Assembly (NCBI GenBank): GCA_051658525.1
Contig: JBOFMT010000046.1
Coordinates: 1 to 30,657 of the forward strand
Direction of reading: 5' to 3'
DNA from: JBOFMT01 sp051658525
Lineage (GTDB): Bacteria; Bacillota_I; Bacilli_A; Erysipelotrichales; Erysipelotrichaceae
DNA length: 30,657 nucleotides
Both the position numbers and the translations under genes were made by a program. Positions 1 through 7,200 of the stretch are shown here, piece after piece; the first letter of the stretch is position 1; each line of letters starts with the position of its first letter. The notes below the pieces were generated by a model. It did no database searches, was not told the origin of the DNA, and was given only the letters and a program-made list of their open reading frames with translations.

Positions 1-24
1 AATAAAAAAAGTGCCCTAAGGCAC
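1..24 (-). terminator. Rho-independent terminator of the thioredoxin-fold gene
   Basis: On the minus strand GTGCC-TTAG-GGCAC is followed by seven T and then ATT. The 5-bp stem overlaps the stop codon of the gene at 16..513, which it would terminate. Confidence 0.75.
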
Positions 25-513
25 TAAGATTTCATATGGTGTTAAAAATGCTTCTAGATTGGATAAATCAATAAACTCATCATCAATCCATTCATATCGC
101 TCATCGATTTCAATTTGATCTTGCGTAGTATCTAAATGAACCAAAGCAGGGATTGCTTGAATGCCGAATTTATTTTTGATGGCCTCGATTTCTACAGCAG
201 ATGCATCACTCGCTACTTCAATACGAACAATACTTGTGAAATCGGTGTTTGGATATAAGGCATAGAGATTTGGGATTAGCACTTGGTGAAGATAATCGGA
301 ATTACCATCACCAACTTGTGTAATCATTACAAAGCTAACATTGGGATGGGTCTCCATATACGACTCAAGTTGGGTGGAAGTAATGGTATCATCATTCATG
401 ATATCTAAGGCCAACTTGTTGGTTTTTGATTGGGAAATTAATTGACTTGAAAAGAAAATTGCAACAACAAAGATTGCAAAACTAACAACAGATACAATAA
501 TTTTTTTATGCAT
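16..513 (-). CDS. Membrane-anchored thioredoxin-fold protein without a CxxC motif
   Basis: A 165-residue protein. Residues about 4-24 form one hydrophobic N-terminal segment, so the rest probably lies outside the membrane. The remainder resembles a thioredoxin fold: a strand with SFVMITQVGDG where the active site should sit, and further on a GIQAIPALVHLD segment that matches the cis-proline loop of thioredoxins. There is no cysteine in the protein, so it cannot do thiol-disulfide exchange. The start at 513 is chosen because AGAGGTGA lies just upstream; a start 18 bases earlier would overlap that site. It is transcribed alone, with its own terminator, divergently from the ypmB-like gene. It may resemble the thioredoxin-like proteins annotated as bacteriocin-transport accessory proteins, but no bacteriocin gene is visible. 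Function unknown. Confidence 0.7.
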   Translation of the reverse strand: MHKKIIVSVVSFAIFVVAIFFSSQLISQSKTNKLALDIMNDDTITSTQLESYMETHPNVSFVMITQVGDGNSDYLHQVLIPNLYALYPNTDFTSIVRIEVASDASAVEIEAIKNKFGIQAIPALVHLDTTQDQIEIDERYEWIDDEFIDLSNLEAFLTPYEILVP

Positions 514-533
514 AGAATCACCTCTTAACAAAT

Positions 534-562
534 ATTATACCATAACAATTGTATTTGCACAA
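534..562 (-). promoter_or_regulatory. Promoter of the thioredoxin-fold gene
   Basis: Read on the minus strand: TTGTGC, a 17-base spacer, TATAAT. The -10 lies about 20 bases from the start codon. Its -35 shares bases 557-560 with the -35 of the opposite promoter. Confidence 0.6.
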
Positions 563-584
563 ACCTGCAAGATTACGGTATAAT
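555..584 (+). promoter_or_regulatory. Promoter of the ypmB-like/dnaD/nth operon
   Basis: TTGCAC, an 18-base spacer, TATAAT, followed closely by GGGAGGTGG and the ATG at 602. Its -35 overlaps that of the divergent promoter. Confidence 0.7.
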
Positions 585-601
585 AGCAGGGAGGTGGAAG
601 T

Positions 602-1054
602 ATGAAATTGCAGTGGAAAAAATGGATGTTTAGCAGCGTACTGACGCTGTTACTCCTAATGACGATCTTTGGTGTTTTGGCCCTCTTTGTGAGTGGACCA
701 AATCGACAATATGAAGCAAAAATCAATGAAATTACAACTAAAATTAAAACCGTACAACCGGATGCAAGTGTTGCATATGATGTATATCGTTATGCAACCT
801 ATATTGCTAGTGATATCGAAGGATTTATCATCTACGATGCGAATGGTGATTTTGTGCTACAACGTAGTGCTGCGCAAATCGATTTTGACACAGCGAGTGC
901 ACGAGCAAGAAGTGACTATCAAGTTGAGGCAACAAGTATTGCTATCGGGTACGGATATAAAAATGCTGTGTATAAAATCAAAGCTGAGGGTGTTACCTTA
1001 TTTTTAGATTTTGACACGCTTGAACTAGTCTCGTATTATGAGGGGGAATTATAA
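602..1054 (+). CDS. YpmB-like membrane-anchored protein (DUF5590/PepSY-like)
   Basis: A 150-residue protein with one N-terminal membrane segment (about 9-32) and an external domain. The C-terminal part, with IAIGYGYKNAVYKI and then FLDFDTLELVSYYEG, has the look of a PepSY/YpmB fold. A GGGAGGTGG ribosome binding site precedes the ATG. Its stop overlaps the dnaD start by one base (TAATG). The YpmB assignment relies mainly on size, topology and on sitting first in an operon with dnaD and nth opposite ponA-recU, as in Bacillus; there aspB and asnS lie between ypmB and dnaD and are absent here. Molecular function of the family is not established. Confidence 0.65.
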   Translation: MKLQWKKWMFSSVLTLLLLMTIFGVLALFVSGPNRQYEAKINEITTKIKTVQPDASVAYDVYRYATYIASDIEGFIIYDANGDFVLQRSAAQIDFDTASARARSDYQVEATSIAIGYGYKNAVYKIKAEGVTLFLDFDTLELVSYYEGEL

Positions 1055-1587
1055 TGGAAGAAATGTATCACAAACCATATTTTAATCGAAGAAATTATAT
1101 CTTAGATCAAATTGAGCACTTTTCAATGAACAGTGATGAGTTGTTACTTGTGCTGTTGATTGATTTTTGTAATGAACAAAACATGGTAATTTCTCATGCG
1201 CTTTTAGCGGACAAGACACATAAGGGATTGGATGAAATTGATAAGACCCTAACATCCTTAACGAATAAAGGATATTTGGATATCCGTATGGGTAACCGTC
1301 AAATTGTTTTTGATATTTCAGGTGTGTTTAAGGAACAACGCATTGAGACGGTATTTAATTCTACCTTGTTTGAAGTGTTCGAAAATGAATTTGGACGTAC
1401 CTTCTCACAAATGGAAGTAAGTCGTATCAGTGATTGGATGAAACAATACGAACAACAGCTTATCATCTATGCATTGCGTGAAGCTGTGATTTACAATAAA
1501 AAGAGTTTAGACTATATCGATAAAATTCTTGTGGAATGGAAGCAACGTTCGCTCAGTGTAGAGGATGTTGAGAATGGTGTAAAATGA
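1054..1587 (+). CDS. dnaD: DnaD-family replication initiation protein
   Basis: A 177-residue protein. DnaD acts with DnaB and DnaI to load the replicative helicase at oriC and at restarted forks in Firmicutes. The N-terminal half (about 15-95) looks like the winged-helix DDBH1 region. The C-terminal half (about 100-165) is the DDBH2 domain and ends in the family motif YxxxIxxxW (Y154, I158, W162), which is linked to DNA binding. Length is shorter than the roughly 230 residues of the Bacillus protein, mainly in the N-terminal and tail regions. It overlaps the upstream stop by one base and the nth start by four (ATGA), so the three genes are probably translationally coupled. Confidence 0.85.
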   Translation: MEEMYHKPYFNRRNYILDQIEHFSMNSDELLLVLLIDFCNEQNMVISHALLADKTHKGLDEIDKTLTSLTNKGYLDIRMGNRQIVFDISGVFKEQRIETVFNSTLFEVFENEFGRTFSQMEVSRISDWMKQYEQQLIIYALREAVIYNKKSLDYIDKILVEWKQRSLSVEDVENGVK

Positions 1588-2210
1588 GTTGGACCGAAAT
1601 CTTAGCGTGGATGGAAGAACTCTTTCCCAATGCGGAGTGTGAACTTGTACATCACGATGCGTTTACCTTGTTGGTTGCTGTTGCACTCAGTGCCCAAACA
1701 ACCGATGCGGGTGTCAATAAGGTGACTCCAGCCCTATTTGCGGCTTATCCAACCCCACATGCATTACAGGATGCGAAGTTGAGTGATGTTGAGTCCTATT
1801 TGAAAACCATAGGATTGTATCGTTCCAAAGCAGCCAATATCATCGCTTTATCCAAACGTTTGGTTGAAGTTTACGATGGAGAAGTACCAGAGCGCATGCA
1901 AGACTTAATTACGTTACCAGGTGTTGGTCGTAAAACGGCTAGTGTGGTCCGTAGTGTGTGGTTTGATATTCCAAGTGTTCCAGTAGATACTCATGTAGAA
2001 CGTGTCAGCAAACGCTTAAAAATAGCCAAAGAGAGTGATGATGTGTTAGCGGTAGAACGAAAGTTCAAGCGCAAGATTCCAAGAGACAAGTGGAATAAAA
2101 CCCATCATTTGTTTATTTTCTTTGGTCGCTACTATTGTACAGCCCGTAATCCCAAGTGCCAGCACTGCAAGTTACAACAACAGTGCCGTTATGCAAAACA
2201 AAACCAGTGA
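1584..2210 (+). CDS. nth: Endonuclease III, DNA glycosylase/AP lyase
   Basis: A 208-residue bifunctional base-excision repair enzyme that removes oxidised pyrimidines and cuts the abasic site. The helix-hairpin-helix motif LPGVGRKTAS is at 111-120 with the catalytic lysine K117, and the catalytic aspartate is D135 in VDTHV. The C-terminus carries the [4Fe-4S] site C185-x6-C192-x2-C195-x5-C201, in the standard spacing. The start overlaps the dnaD stop (ATGA). It is the last gene of the operon, directly followed by a terminator. All key residues are present, so it should be active. Confidence 0.95.
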   Translation: MSWTEILAWMEELFPNAECELVHHDAFTLLVAVALSAQTTDAGVNKVTPALFAAYPTPHALQDAKLSDVESYLKTIGLYRSKAANIIALSKRLVEVYDGEVPERMQDLITLPGVGRKTASVVRSVWFDIPSVPVDTHVERVSKRLKIAKESDDVLAVERKFKRKIPRDKWNKTHHLFIFFGRYYCTARNPKCQHCKLQQQCRYAKQNQ

Positions 2211-2230
2211 CCCAAACGGGTCATTTTTTT
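2208..2230 (+). terminator. Terminator of the ypmB-like/dnaD/nth operon
   Basis: TGACCC-AAAC-GGGTCA followed by seven T. The stem begins in the nth stop codon. Confidence 0.85.
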
Positions 2231-2244
2231 AGCTTGAAAGCACG

Positions 2245-2269
2245 AAAAAAGATGGATTGCTCCATCTTT
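2245..2269 (-). terminator. Terminator of recU-ponA
   Basis: On the minus strand a 9-bp stem (AAAGATGGA/TCCATCTTT, loop GCAA) is followed by T residues. It lies six bases beyond the ponA stop, facing the nth terminator. Confidence 0.8.
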
Positions 2270-2274
2270 ATTGG

Positions 2275-4869
2275 TTATTCATCACCTTCAACAGTAGGTC
2301 CACCAGTTCCTTCGTTATCGGTTGGTGGTAATACTGGGTCGGTAGGAGAAGTAACTGGCGGTGGTGTAACAGGATCTGGTGTTCTAAATTCTGTACACAC
2401 TTGATTGCTCGTTGCTTCTGTTAAGTTAAATCCATAATATCCACAAACACGGATATCGGAACTTTCTGGGAACGTATACGGTACGCTCTGTTTATCGATT
2501 TCATAGGTAACACTGTCGGTTTTTGTTCCATTGACATAAATATCAGCTTTGTAGCCAACCGTTCCATAGATCAAACGAATATCAAAGAATTTTTTTCCGC
2601 TACCTTTGATTCCATATAAATCCCATTCCTGGGTGCCATCGAATGCTTCTAGCATCGTGGTGTCTTTATATGGGGCAAAGTTTAGGATAAGAGTTCCTAA
2701 TTCTGCATTGTATTCAGCGCTGAAGCTATCCAAAGATTCTAGTGATGGAGCCTCTAATGAACCAAGCGTTGCAAATTGAGATTTGATCATACCTGTTGTC
2801 AGGATGTCTGAATTTGCACCAGCTGGGGCTGATACATAAGGGAACACACCTTCTACGTGGGTAATATCCACAACACCGCTTGGGCGTGCAATTGCTTTTG
2901 GTGTTGAAAGCGTTGCGGTATAATCCAACATCAAGTTATTGATTTTACCTGGAATATTTAAATTCATTTTCGCGGTATCGAAGTATGTGTTTTTACCTTT
3001 GACTGGTACATCGTATCCAGCCCATGTGGCTACGGTATACTCACTCGTATAGGCAACCATCCACTTATCCTTCATTGCCGTTTGTGGAATTCCATAAGCA
3101 AGACCATCGCTTGCCCAGTCAGTTGTTCCGGTTTTCCCATAAACTGGGTAACTATCAATTAAGATTTGTAACAAGTTATAGTAGTTTTGGTGTACAGCAT
3201 TGTATAACAACGTAGACATCATATAAGCAGCTTGTGCTGAGATTACTTGTACTGGTTCATAACTTGGTTCAATCGTTTCAGAACCATCTTTGTAAACAAT
3301 ACGATCTACCGTATGAGGTTCGATGTATTTTCCTCCGTTGGAGAAGATTTGGTAAGCACCAGCAAGTTGTGTTGGTGTTAACGCCATATTAGAACCACCG
3401 ATGGAATATCCAAGGTCAAATAAATTGGCATCAATATCGAGTCCCATTGAATTTAAGATTTGTACGGTACGACTTACACCAATCGTATCTACAAGTTCTT
3501 GTAGTGTTGCTAGGGCAGGGGTATTCAAACTCATCCCAACTGCATCTTTGAAGTTTAATTCTCCGCGGTATTTTCCATCCGCATTTTGTAATAGAATACT
3601 AGTATTTCGGTATACCATTGGAATATCGTTGAAGACATGTGAAGTAGCATAACCTAAATAATCAAAGGCTAGCGCATATTCAACAATTGGTTTCACCGAT
3701 GATCCCGGTTGTTTCTTTTGGGTCCAAGCACGGTTGTTACGCTCACTACCACCATAACCACGTCCACCACCTAGGGCAACGATTTGTCCGGTTTGATTGT
3801 TGATGAGTGAGAATCCAACTTGGAATAAATCATCTCCACTTGGATAAGCAACTTTACCATCCAAGATTGCATCGGCTAATTCTTGAGCTCCCAAATCCAT
3901 ATGTGTGTAAATATCCATTGGTGTCGTGTATGGATCTTCGCCCGTTAGTTTACGAACTTCTTCAATTACGACATCGATATAACTTAATAATGGATCGGTT
4001 TCAAATGTCATTGTATCTTTTAATAGGAAAGCAAGTTCTTCCCCTTTTGCCATTTGATTTTCTTGTTCAGTGATGTATCCATGATATAACATTAAATCCA
4101 GTGTGGTGTTGCGACGCTCTACCGCAGCTTCATAGAAAGAATATCCTGTTTCAGGGTTAACTCCATAATATGGGTTAAACGCGTTTGGTGCATTGATAAC
4201 ACCAGCTAAAAACGCAGCTTCACTTAGATTGATTTGTTCAATATCTTTACCAAAGTAATATTGTGCTCCTTTTTGAATCCCACGAGCCGAACCCCCAAAG
4301 TTGATTTTATTTAAATACAATTCTAAAATCTTTTCTTTGCTTACTTGCGTTTCTACCTTCATACTCATAAAGATTTCTTGTACTTTACGAGCGATGGATT
4401 CAATTGGACCATTGCTTGGTTCCATATTGGCAAAATAAACATTATCGACAAGTTGCATCGTTAAGGTCGATCCCCCTTGTGATAGGGAACCCGATTTTAA
4501 GTTTTCAAGGGCAGACTTAATAAATCGCGGTAAGTCAAATCCATTATGTTTAAAGAAACGAGAATCCTCAATCGATAAAAAGGCATCGATGACAACTTGT
4601 GGAATTTGAGCGTACTCAATATTTTCACGATTCTCCATCCCTAATTCATAAACGACATTTCCTTTGTTGTCGTAAATTTTAGAACTTTCTTCACTGTTGA
4701 AATCACCCAGATTAATGCTTGGTGAAGCAGCTACGATTTGGTCTAAGACAAAAAAGCCACCAATACTTCCCACTAAAATAGCAGACAACATCAAGATAAT
4801 CACTGAATTTAAGATCAAGCGACCATTGAGTTTTTTCTTAGGTTTTTTCGTGTTCTTTTCCTTACTCAT
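2275..4869 (-). CDS. ponA: Class A penicillin-binding protein (PBP1A-type)
   Basis: An 864-residue bifunctional peptidoglycan synthase. After a lysine-rich cytoplasmic tail comes one membrane segment (about 19-42). The GT51 glycosyltransferase domain follows (about 60-240), with IEDSRFFKHNG (catalytic E101) and QGGSTLTMQL. The transpeptidase domain has S390-x-x-K393, the SxN motif S447-L-N449 and K579-T-G581, so both activities look intact. The C-terminus has a beta-rich region with two cysteines about 15 residues apart, then a proline/threonine- and acid-rich tail. GGAGG precedes the ATG. The start overlaps the recU stop by four bases (ATGA), the recU-ponA arrangement conserved in Firmicutes. 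GpsB, encoded divergently next door, is a known partner of PBP1 in Bacillus and Listeria. Confidence 0.95.
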   Translation of the reverse strand: MSKEKNTKKPKKKLNGRLILNSVIILMLSAILVGSIGGFFVLDQIVAASPSINLGDFNSEESSKIYDNKGNVVYELGMENRENIEYAQIPQVVIDAFLSIEDSRFFKHNGFDLPRFIKSALENLKSGSLSQGGSTLTMQLVDNVYFANMEPSNGPIESIARKVQEIFMSMKVETQVSKEKILELYLNKINFGGSARGIQKGAQYYFGKDIEQINLSEAAFLAGVINAPNAFNPYYGVNPETGYSFYEAAVERRNTTLDLMLYHGYITEQENQMAKGEELAFLLKDTMTFETDPLLSYIDVVIEEVRKLTGEDPYTTPMDIYTHMDLGAQELADAILDGKVAYPSGDDLFQVGFSLINNQTGQIVALGGGRGYGGSERNNRAWTQKKQPGSSVKPIVEYALAFDYLGYATSHVFNDIPMVYRNTSILLQNADGKYRGELNFKDAVGMSLNTPALATLQELVDTIGVSRTVQILNSMGLDIDANLFDLGYSIGGSNMALTPTQLAGAYQIFSNGGKYIEPHTVDRIVYKDGSETIEPSYEPVQVISAQAAYMMSTLLYNAVHQNYYNLLQILIDSYPVYGKTGTTDWASDGLAYGIPQTAMKDKWMVAYTSEYTVATWAGYDVPVKGKNTYFDTAKMNLNIPGKINNLMLDYTATLSTPKAIARPSGVVDITHVEGVFPYVSAPAGANSDILTTGMIKSQFATLGSLEAPSLESLDSFSAEYNAELGTLILNFAPYKDTTMLEAFDGTQEWDLYGIKGSGKKFFDIRLIYGTVGYKADIYVNGTKTDSVTYEIDKQSVPYTFPESSDIRVCGYYGFNLTEATSNQVCTEFRTPDPVTPPPVTSPTDPVLPPTDNEGTGGPTVEGDE

Positions 4870-5450
4870 TGTTTTTCCTCCATAAAATATACGCGATCCA
4901 CCACTTCTAAATAGTGAAGTTTAGGATACAATCCATTCCGTATCAAATGGGCATGTTGTTTGACCCAGGTGTACGGTAAGGATTTCTTTTCAACATCTTC
5001 ATACTGTTGAATCACATCACTTGCATCCACAAGATATGTTTCGTCATAACTAGTAAAGCGTAAAATGACAAAACCGATACCACCATGACTCAACACCGCT
5101 TTGAGGTGAGAGATTTGATGGGGATGAATTCCTTGAAAGGTAAAAGAAACTTTGTTTTTTGTTTCCTTTGCTTCAAAGTCGATGGCTCTACCACGATAGA
5201 TTCCATTGTAATCGGTAGTGGAAGGCACCTTATAATAAGCTTCTACGATTTTCGCATGCGCACGGCTTGGATAATCTACACGAACCACCTGGATTGGGGT
5301 TGGTTTCTTATGAATCAAAGCGAAGTTACGACTTACATAATAAGCATTACTTTCGTTGAGGTCCTGTTCCAAACTCATACCGCGTGCTTTACGCGTTGTT
5401 ACAGCTTGTTTGTTCGCCGTAATTGGTTTTCCATTTGGGTATTTTATCAT
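4866..5450 (-). CDS. recU: Holliday junction resolvase RecU
   Basis: A 194-residue homologue of the Gram-positive RecU resolvase, which cuts four-way junctions during recombination and chromosome segregation. The nuclease core STTDYNGIYRGRAIDFEAKET spans about 77-97, with the acidic and lysine metal/catalytic residues D80, E93 and K95. HPHQISHLKAVLSHGG (about 119-134) and the following strand are also typical. The N-terminal KYPNGKP segment matches family starts, supporting the ATG at 5450. It is first in the minus-strand recU-ponA operon and is divergent from gpsB, as in Bacillus subtilis. Confidence 0.92.
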   Translation of the reverse strand: MIKYPNGKPITANKQAVTTRKARGMSLEQDLNESNAYYVSRNFALIHKKPTPIQVVRVDYPSRAHAKIVEAYYKVPSTTDYNGIYRGRAIDFEAKETKNKVSFTFQGIHPHQISHLKAVLSHGGIGFVILRFTSYDETYLVDASDVIQQYEDVEKKSLPYTWVKQHAHLIRNGLYPKLHYLEVVDRVYFMEEKQ

Positions 5451-5465
5451 TTCATCACCGTTCTT

Positions 5466-5471
5466 ATTATA
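5466..5471 (-). promoter_or_regulatory. Probable -10 of the recU-ponA promoter
   Basis: TATAAT on the minus strand, 15 bases before the recU start. No convincing -35 is seen at 16-18 bases (the region reads about TAGTAA), so this is a partial match. Confidence 0.4.
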
Positions 5472-5526
5472 CTGTAATTTTAATAATTTTACTATCTTTT
5501 ATCGTTTGTTTGCTTTTGTGCTTGCT

Positions 5527-5548
5527 TTTCGCACTGAAATTTGCGAAA
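5527..5548. promoter_or_regulatory. Inverted repeat in the gpsB leader
   Basis: TTTCGCA and TGCGAAA are separated by eight bases, just ahead of the gpsB ribosome binding site. It could be an operator or an RNA hairpin. It is short enough to be chance. Confidence 0.3.
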
Positions 5549-5567
5549 CTTATAGAGGGTGATAGAA

Positions 5568-5876
5568 ATGGAAAAAAGATTACATTTCAGTGTAGGGGAA
5601 ATTTTTGAGAAACAATTCAATGTAGACTTCAAAGGCTATGCAGCCAAAGAAGTAGATGAATTTTTAGATTTGGTCATTCGCGACTATGAAACGTACGATC
5701 AAATCATCAAAGAACTTGGAGAGCGTTTGCAATTGTTTGAAGCCAAACACCAAGCACTCACCAATCAAATTGTGGAATTGGAAGGTCGTAGTAATTACAA
5801 AGAACAACCAAATCCAAACAATACCGTAGATATTTTGAAACGTTTGTCTCGATTAGAAGCAGCTGTTTTTAAATAG
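5568..5876 (+). CDS. gpsB: Cell-cycle protein GpsB (DivIVA-like)
   Basis: A 102-residue cytoplasmic adaptor that couples peptidoglycan synthases to the division and elongation machinery. The N-terminal DivIVA-type membrane-targeting region (about 1-65) contains the core FNVDFKGYAAKEVDEFLDLV and runs into a coiled coil (about 35-75). After a polar linker the C-terminus reads DILKRLSRLEAAVF, the conserved GpsB trimerisation segment. The ATG at 5568 is preferred to a GTG nine bases upstream because GAGGGTGA sits at the right distance. The gene lies directly before rnpB, as in Bacillus, and divergent from recU-ponA, whose product is its known interaction partner in related species. Confidence 0.93.
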   Translation: MEKRLHFSVGEIFEKQFNVDFKGYAAKEVDEFLDLVIRDYETYDQIIKELGERLQLFEAKHQALTNQIVELEGRSNYKEQPNPNNTVDILKRLSRLEAAVFK

Positions 5877-5880
5877 AAAA

Positions 5881-6246
5881 ATCTTAATACTAGGACAACC
5901 GCTGGCAAACTAGATTTGTTAGAGGAAAGTCCATGCTCGCACAGTCTGTGATGACTGTAGTGTTTATGCTGGAATATAAAAGATAAATCCAGGCAGCGCA
6001 AGCTGACGGCTGGTGAACATCCTAAGGTGCAAACGATGGATGCAAACCTGTAAAAGTGCCACAGAGACGAGCTTACAAAGAAATTTGTAAGATGGAACGG
6101 GTAAACCCCTTAAGCGAGAAACCCAAATTTGGTAGGGGAATTCGAACAAGCGAATCCAGAAGCTTGAACGGAACAAGGGAAACCTTGTAGATAAATGGTT
6201 GTCACTTCGTAAGAAGTACAGAACATGGCTTACATAGTATTAGGAT
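5881..6246 (+). ncRNA. rnpB: RNase P RNA, bacterial type B
   Basis: The catalytic RNA that matures the 5' ends of tRNAs. The ends pair as helix P1: ATCTTAATACTA at 5881-5892 with TAGTATTAGGAT at 6235-6246, with one G-U pair. Universally conserved blocks are present: GAGGAAAGTCCATGCTCGCA (5921-5940), AGTGCCACAGAGACGA (about 6055-6070), GGTAAACCCCTT..GCGAGAAACCC (about 6100-6124), GGTAGGGGAA and ACAGAACATGGCTTACA near the 3' end. The overall order matches the Bacillus type-B RNA. A promoter may lie inside the end of gpsB, but only a weak match (TTGTCT, 19 bases, TTAAAT) is seen. Ends are set by the P1 pairing and could be off by a few bases. Confidence 0.96.
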
Positions 6247-6270
6247 AAAAGAGCTTCGGCTCTTTTTTTT
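6247..6270 (+). terminator. Terminator of rnpB
   Basis: AAAAGAGC-TTCG-GCTCTTTT followed by T residues, a stable UUCG-tetraloop hairpin immediately after the P1 helix. Confidence 0.9.
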
Positions 6271-6272
6271 TG

Positions 6273-6301
6273 TTTACTTCATAGGTCTTGCTTGTTATAA
6301 T
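6273..6301 (+). promoter_or_regulatory. Promoter of the rodZ-like/pgsA/cinA/recA operon
   Basis: TTTACT, a 17-base spacer, and an extended -10 TGtTATAAT. It lies 28 bases before the rodZ-like start. Confidence 0.65.
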
Positions 6302-6329
6302 GTTTTTGATATGAATAGAGGTGCATGAA

Positions 6330-7037
6330 ATGGAAGAATTAGGAAGAATCCTCCAAGAGGCCCGCGAATCCAAAGGGATTTCAAGAGAAGAGGCAAGTGA
6401 ACAAACACGCTTGACGGTACGTTATATTACAGCAATTGAAGAAGGCAACATGGATGCCTTTAAAGATGATTTGACGTATTTACGTTTCTTTCTCAAAGCC
6501 TATTGTGAGTTTTTAGAAGTTGATTTTGATGAAATGAAGGACAAAGTATCGCACTTTGTAGATGAATATACACATACGATGTCAGTTACTCCAATGACAC
6601 GCTATGAAGATTTACCAAACAAACCAAAAAAAGCAAACCGCAAACGCAAAGAATATAACTATAAAGCAAAAGTGCGTCGTTTTGATTTTTCTTTTGCAAG
6701 TTTATTATCCGTTATTGTGATGATTGTCTTGTTGTTGATTTTTAGCTTTACCGTGTTTGTATTGCCAAGAATGAATGCAACGCCAACACCACAAGATCCA
6801 ACCACACCACCCGTTGTGGAAACACCAAGTGAAGAACCAGAGGAACCAGAAGTTCCAGCGTACGTTACTGTTATTACCAAAGTAGATGCAACAACGTATG
6901 AAGTAAGCGGTTTGAATATGGAAGAAGAAATGTTGTTGAAGTTGAACTTCGGAAGCAATGCATGGTTTGAAGCTCGTGTAAATGGCATTGTGTTAGCAGA
7001 GCCAAAATCACAAGTGTACGCAGTAAATGATACATAA
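6330..7037 (+). CDS. rodZ: RodZ/YmfM-like protein, truncated by an in-frame TAA
   Basis: The readable product is 235 residues. RodZ is a membrane-spanning scaffold of the rod-shape (MreB) machinery. Residues about 3-75 are the RodZ-type helix-turn-helix domain (LGRILQEARESKGISREEAS then YITAIEEGN). A basic stretch leads to one membrane segment at about 114-138, then a proline/threonine/glutamate linker and the start of the DUF4115 beta domain (AWFEARVNGIVL). The frame stops at TAA 7035-7037 inside that domain. The next 53 codons continue the same domain in the same frame without any frameshift. ATG 6330 is chosen because AGAGGTG ends six bases before it. The gene is followed by pgsA, cinA and recA, as ymfM is in Bacillus and Listeria. 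The helix-turn-helix and membrane parts could still work. Confidence 0.85.
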   Translation: MEELGRILQEARESKGISREEASEQTRLTVRYITAIEEGNMDAFKDDLTYLRFFLKAYCEFLEVDFDEMKDKVSHFVDEYTHTMSVTPMTRYEDLPNKPKKANRKRKEYNYKAKVRRFDFSFASLLSVIVMIVLLLIFSFTVFVLPRMNATPTPQDPTTPPVVETPSEEPEEPEVPAYVTVITKVDATTYEVSGLNMEEEMLLKLNFGSNAWFEARVNGIVLAEPKSQVYAVNDT

Positions 7038-7199
7038 GAAATTAGTTTACCTGTTGAAGATGGAATGGAAATTAGTATCCGGCTTGGGTATTTCGCCAAC
7101 AATACATTTAAAATCAATGGAGAAGTGGTAGAACTAGACGAATCTTTGGTATCCTATGCGGCACCACAAACCATTCGCTTTATCATCAAAGGAGAATAG
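7038..7199 (+). pseudogene. Detached C-terminal end of the RodZ-like DUF4115 domain
   Basis: In the frame of the upstream gene, after TAA 7035-7037, 53 codons read as ordinary protein up to TAG 7197-7199. They include MEISIRLGYFANNTFKINGE, which matches the expected end of the RodZ C-terminal domain (a glycine strand followed by xxNG). There is no ribosome binding site or start codon in a sensible place, so the piece is unlikely to be made by itself. The simplest reading is one base change in a codon such as CAA, AAA or GAA. A sequencing error is the main alternative. The untouched reading frame means the change is recent, or the stop is sometimes read through. Confidence 0.8.
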
Positions 7200-7200
7200 T

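Noticed and set aside
2156..2404. Open frame of 82 codons running from the nth end over the ponA end
   Set aside because: It crosses two terminators and the 3' end of ponA on the other strand, has no ribosome binding site and no recognisable protein pattern.
6659..7117. 152-codon minus-strand frame opposite the rodZ-like gene
   Set aside because: It is a shadow of the rodZ-like frame. The plus-strand frame has a clear domain pattern, a promoter and a ribosome binding site.
7156..7200. Upstream ATG start for pgsA at 7156
   Set aside because: It would add 15 residues overlapping the rodZ-like frame; ATG 7201 has AAAGGAG and gives the usual N-terminus.
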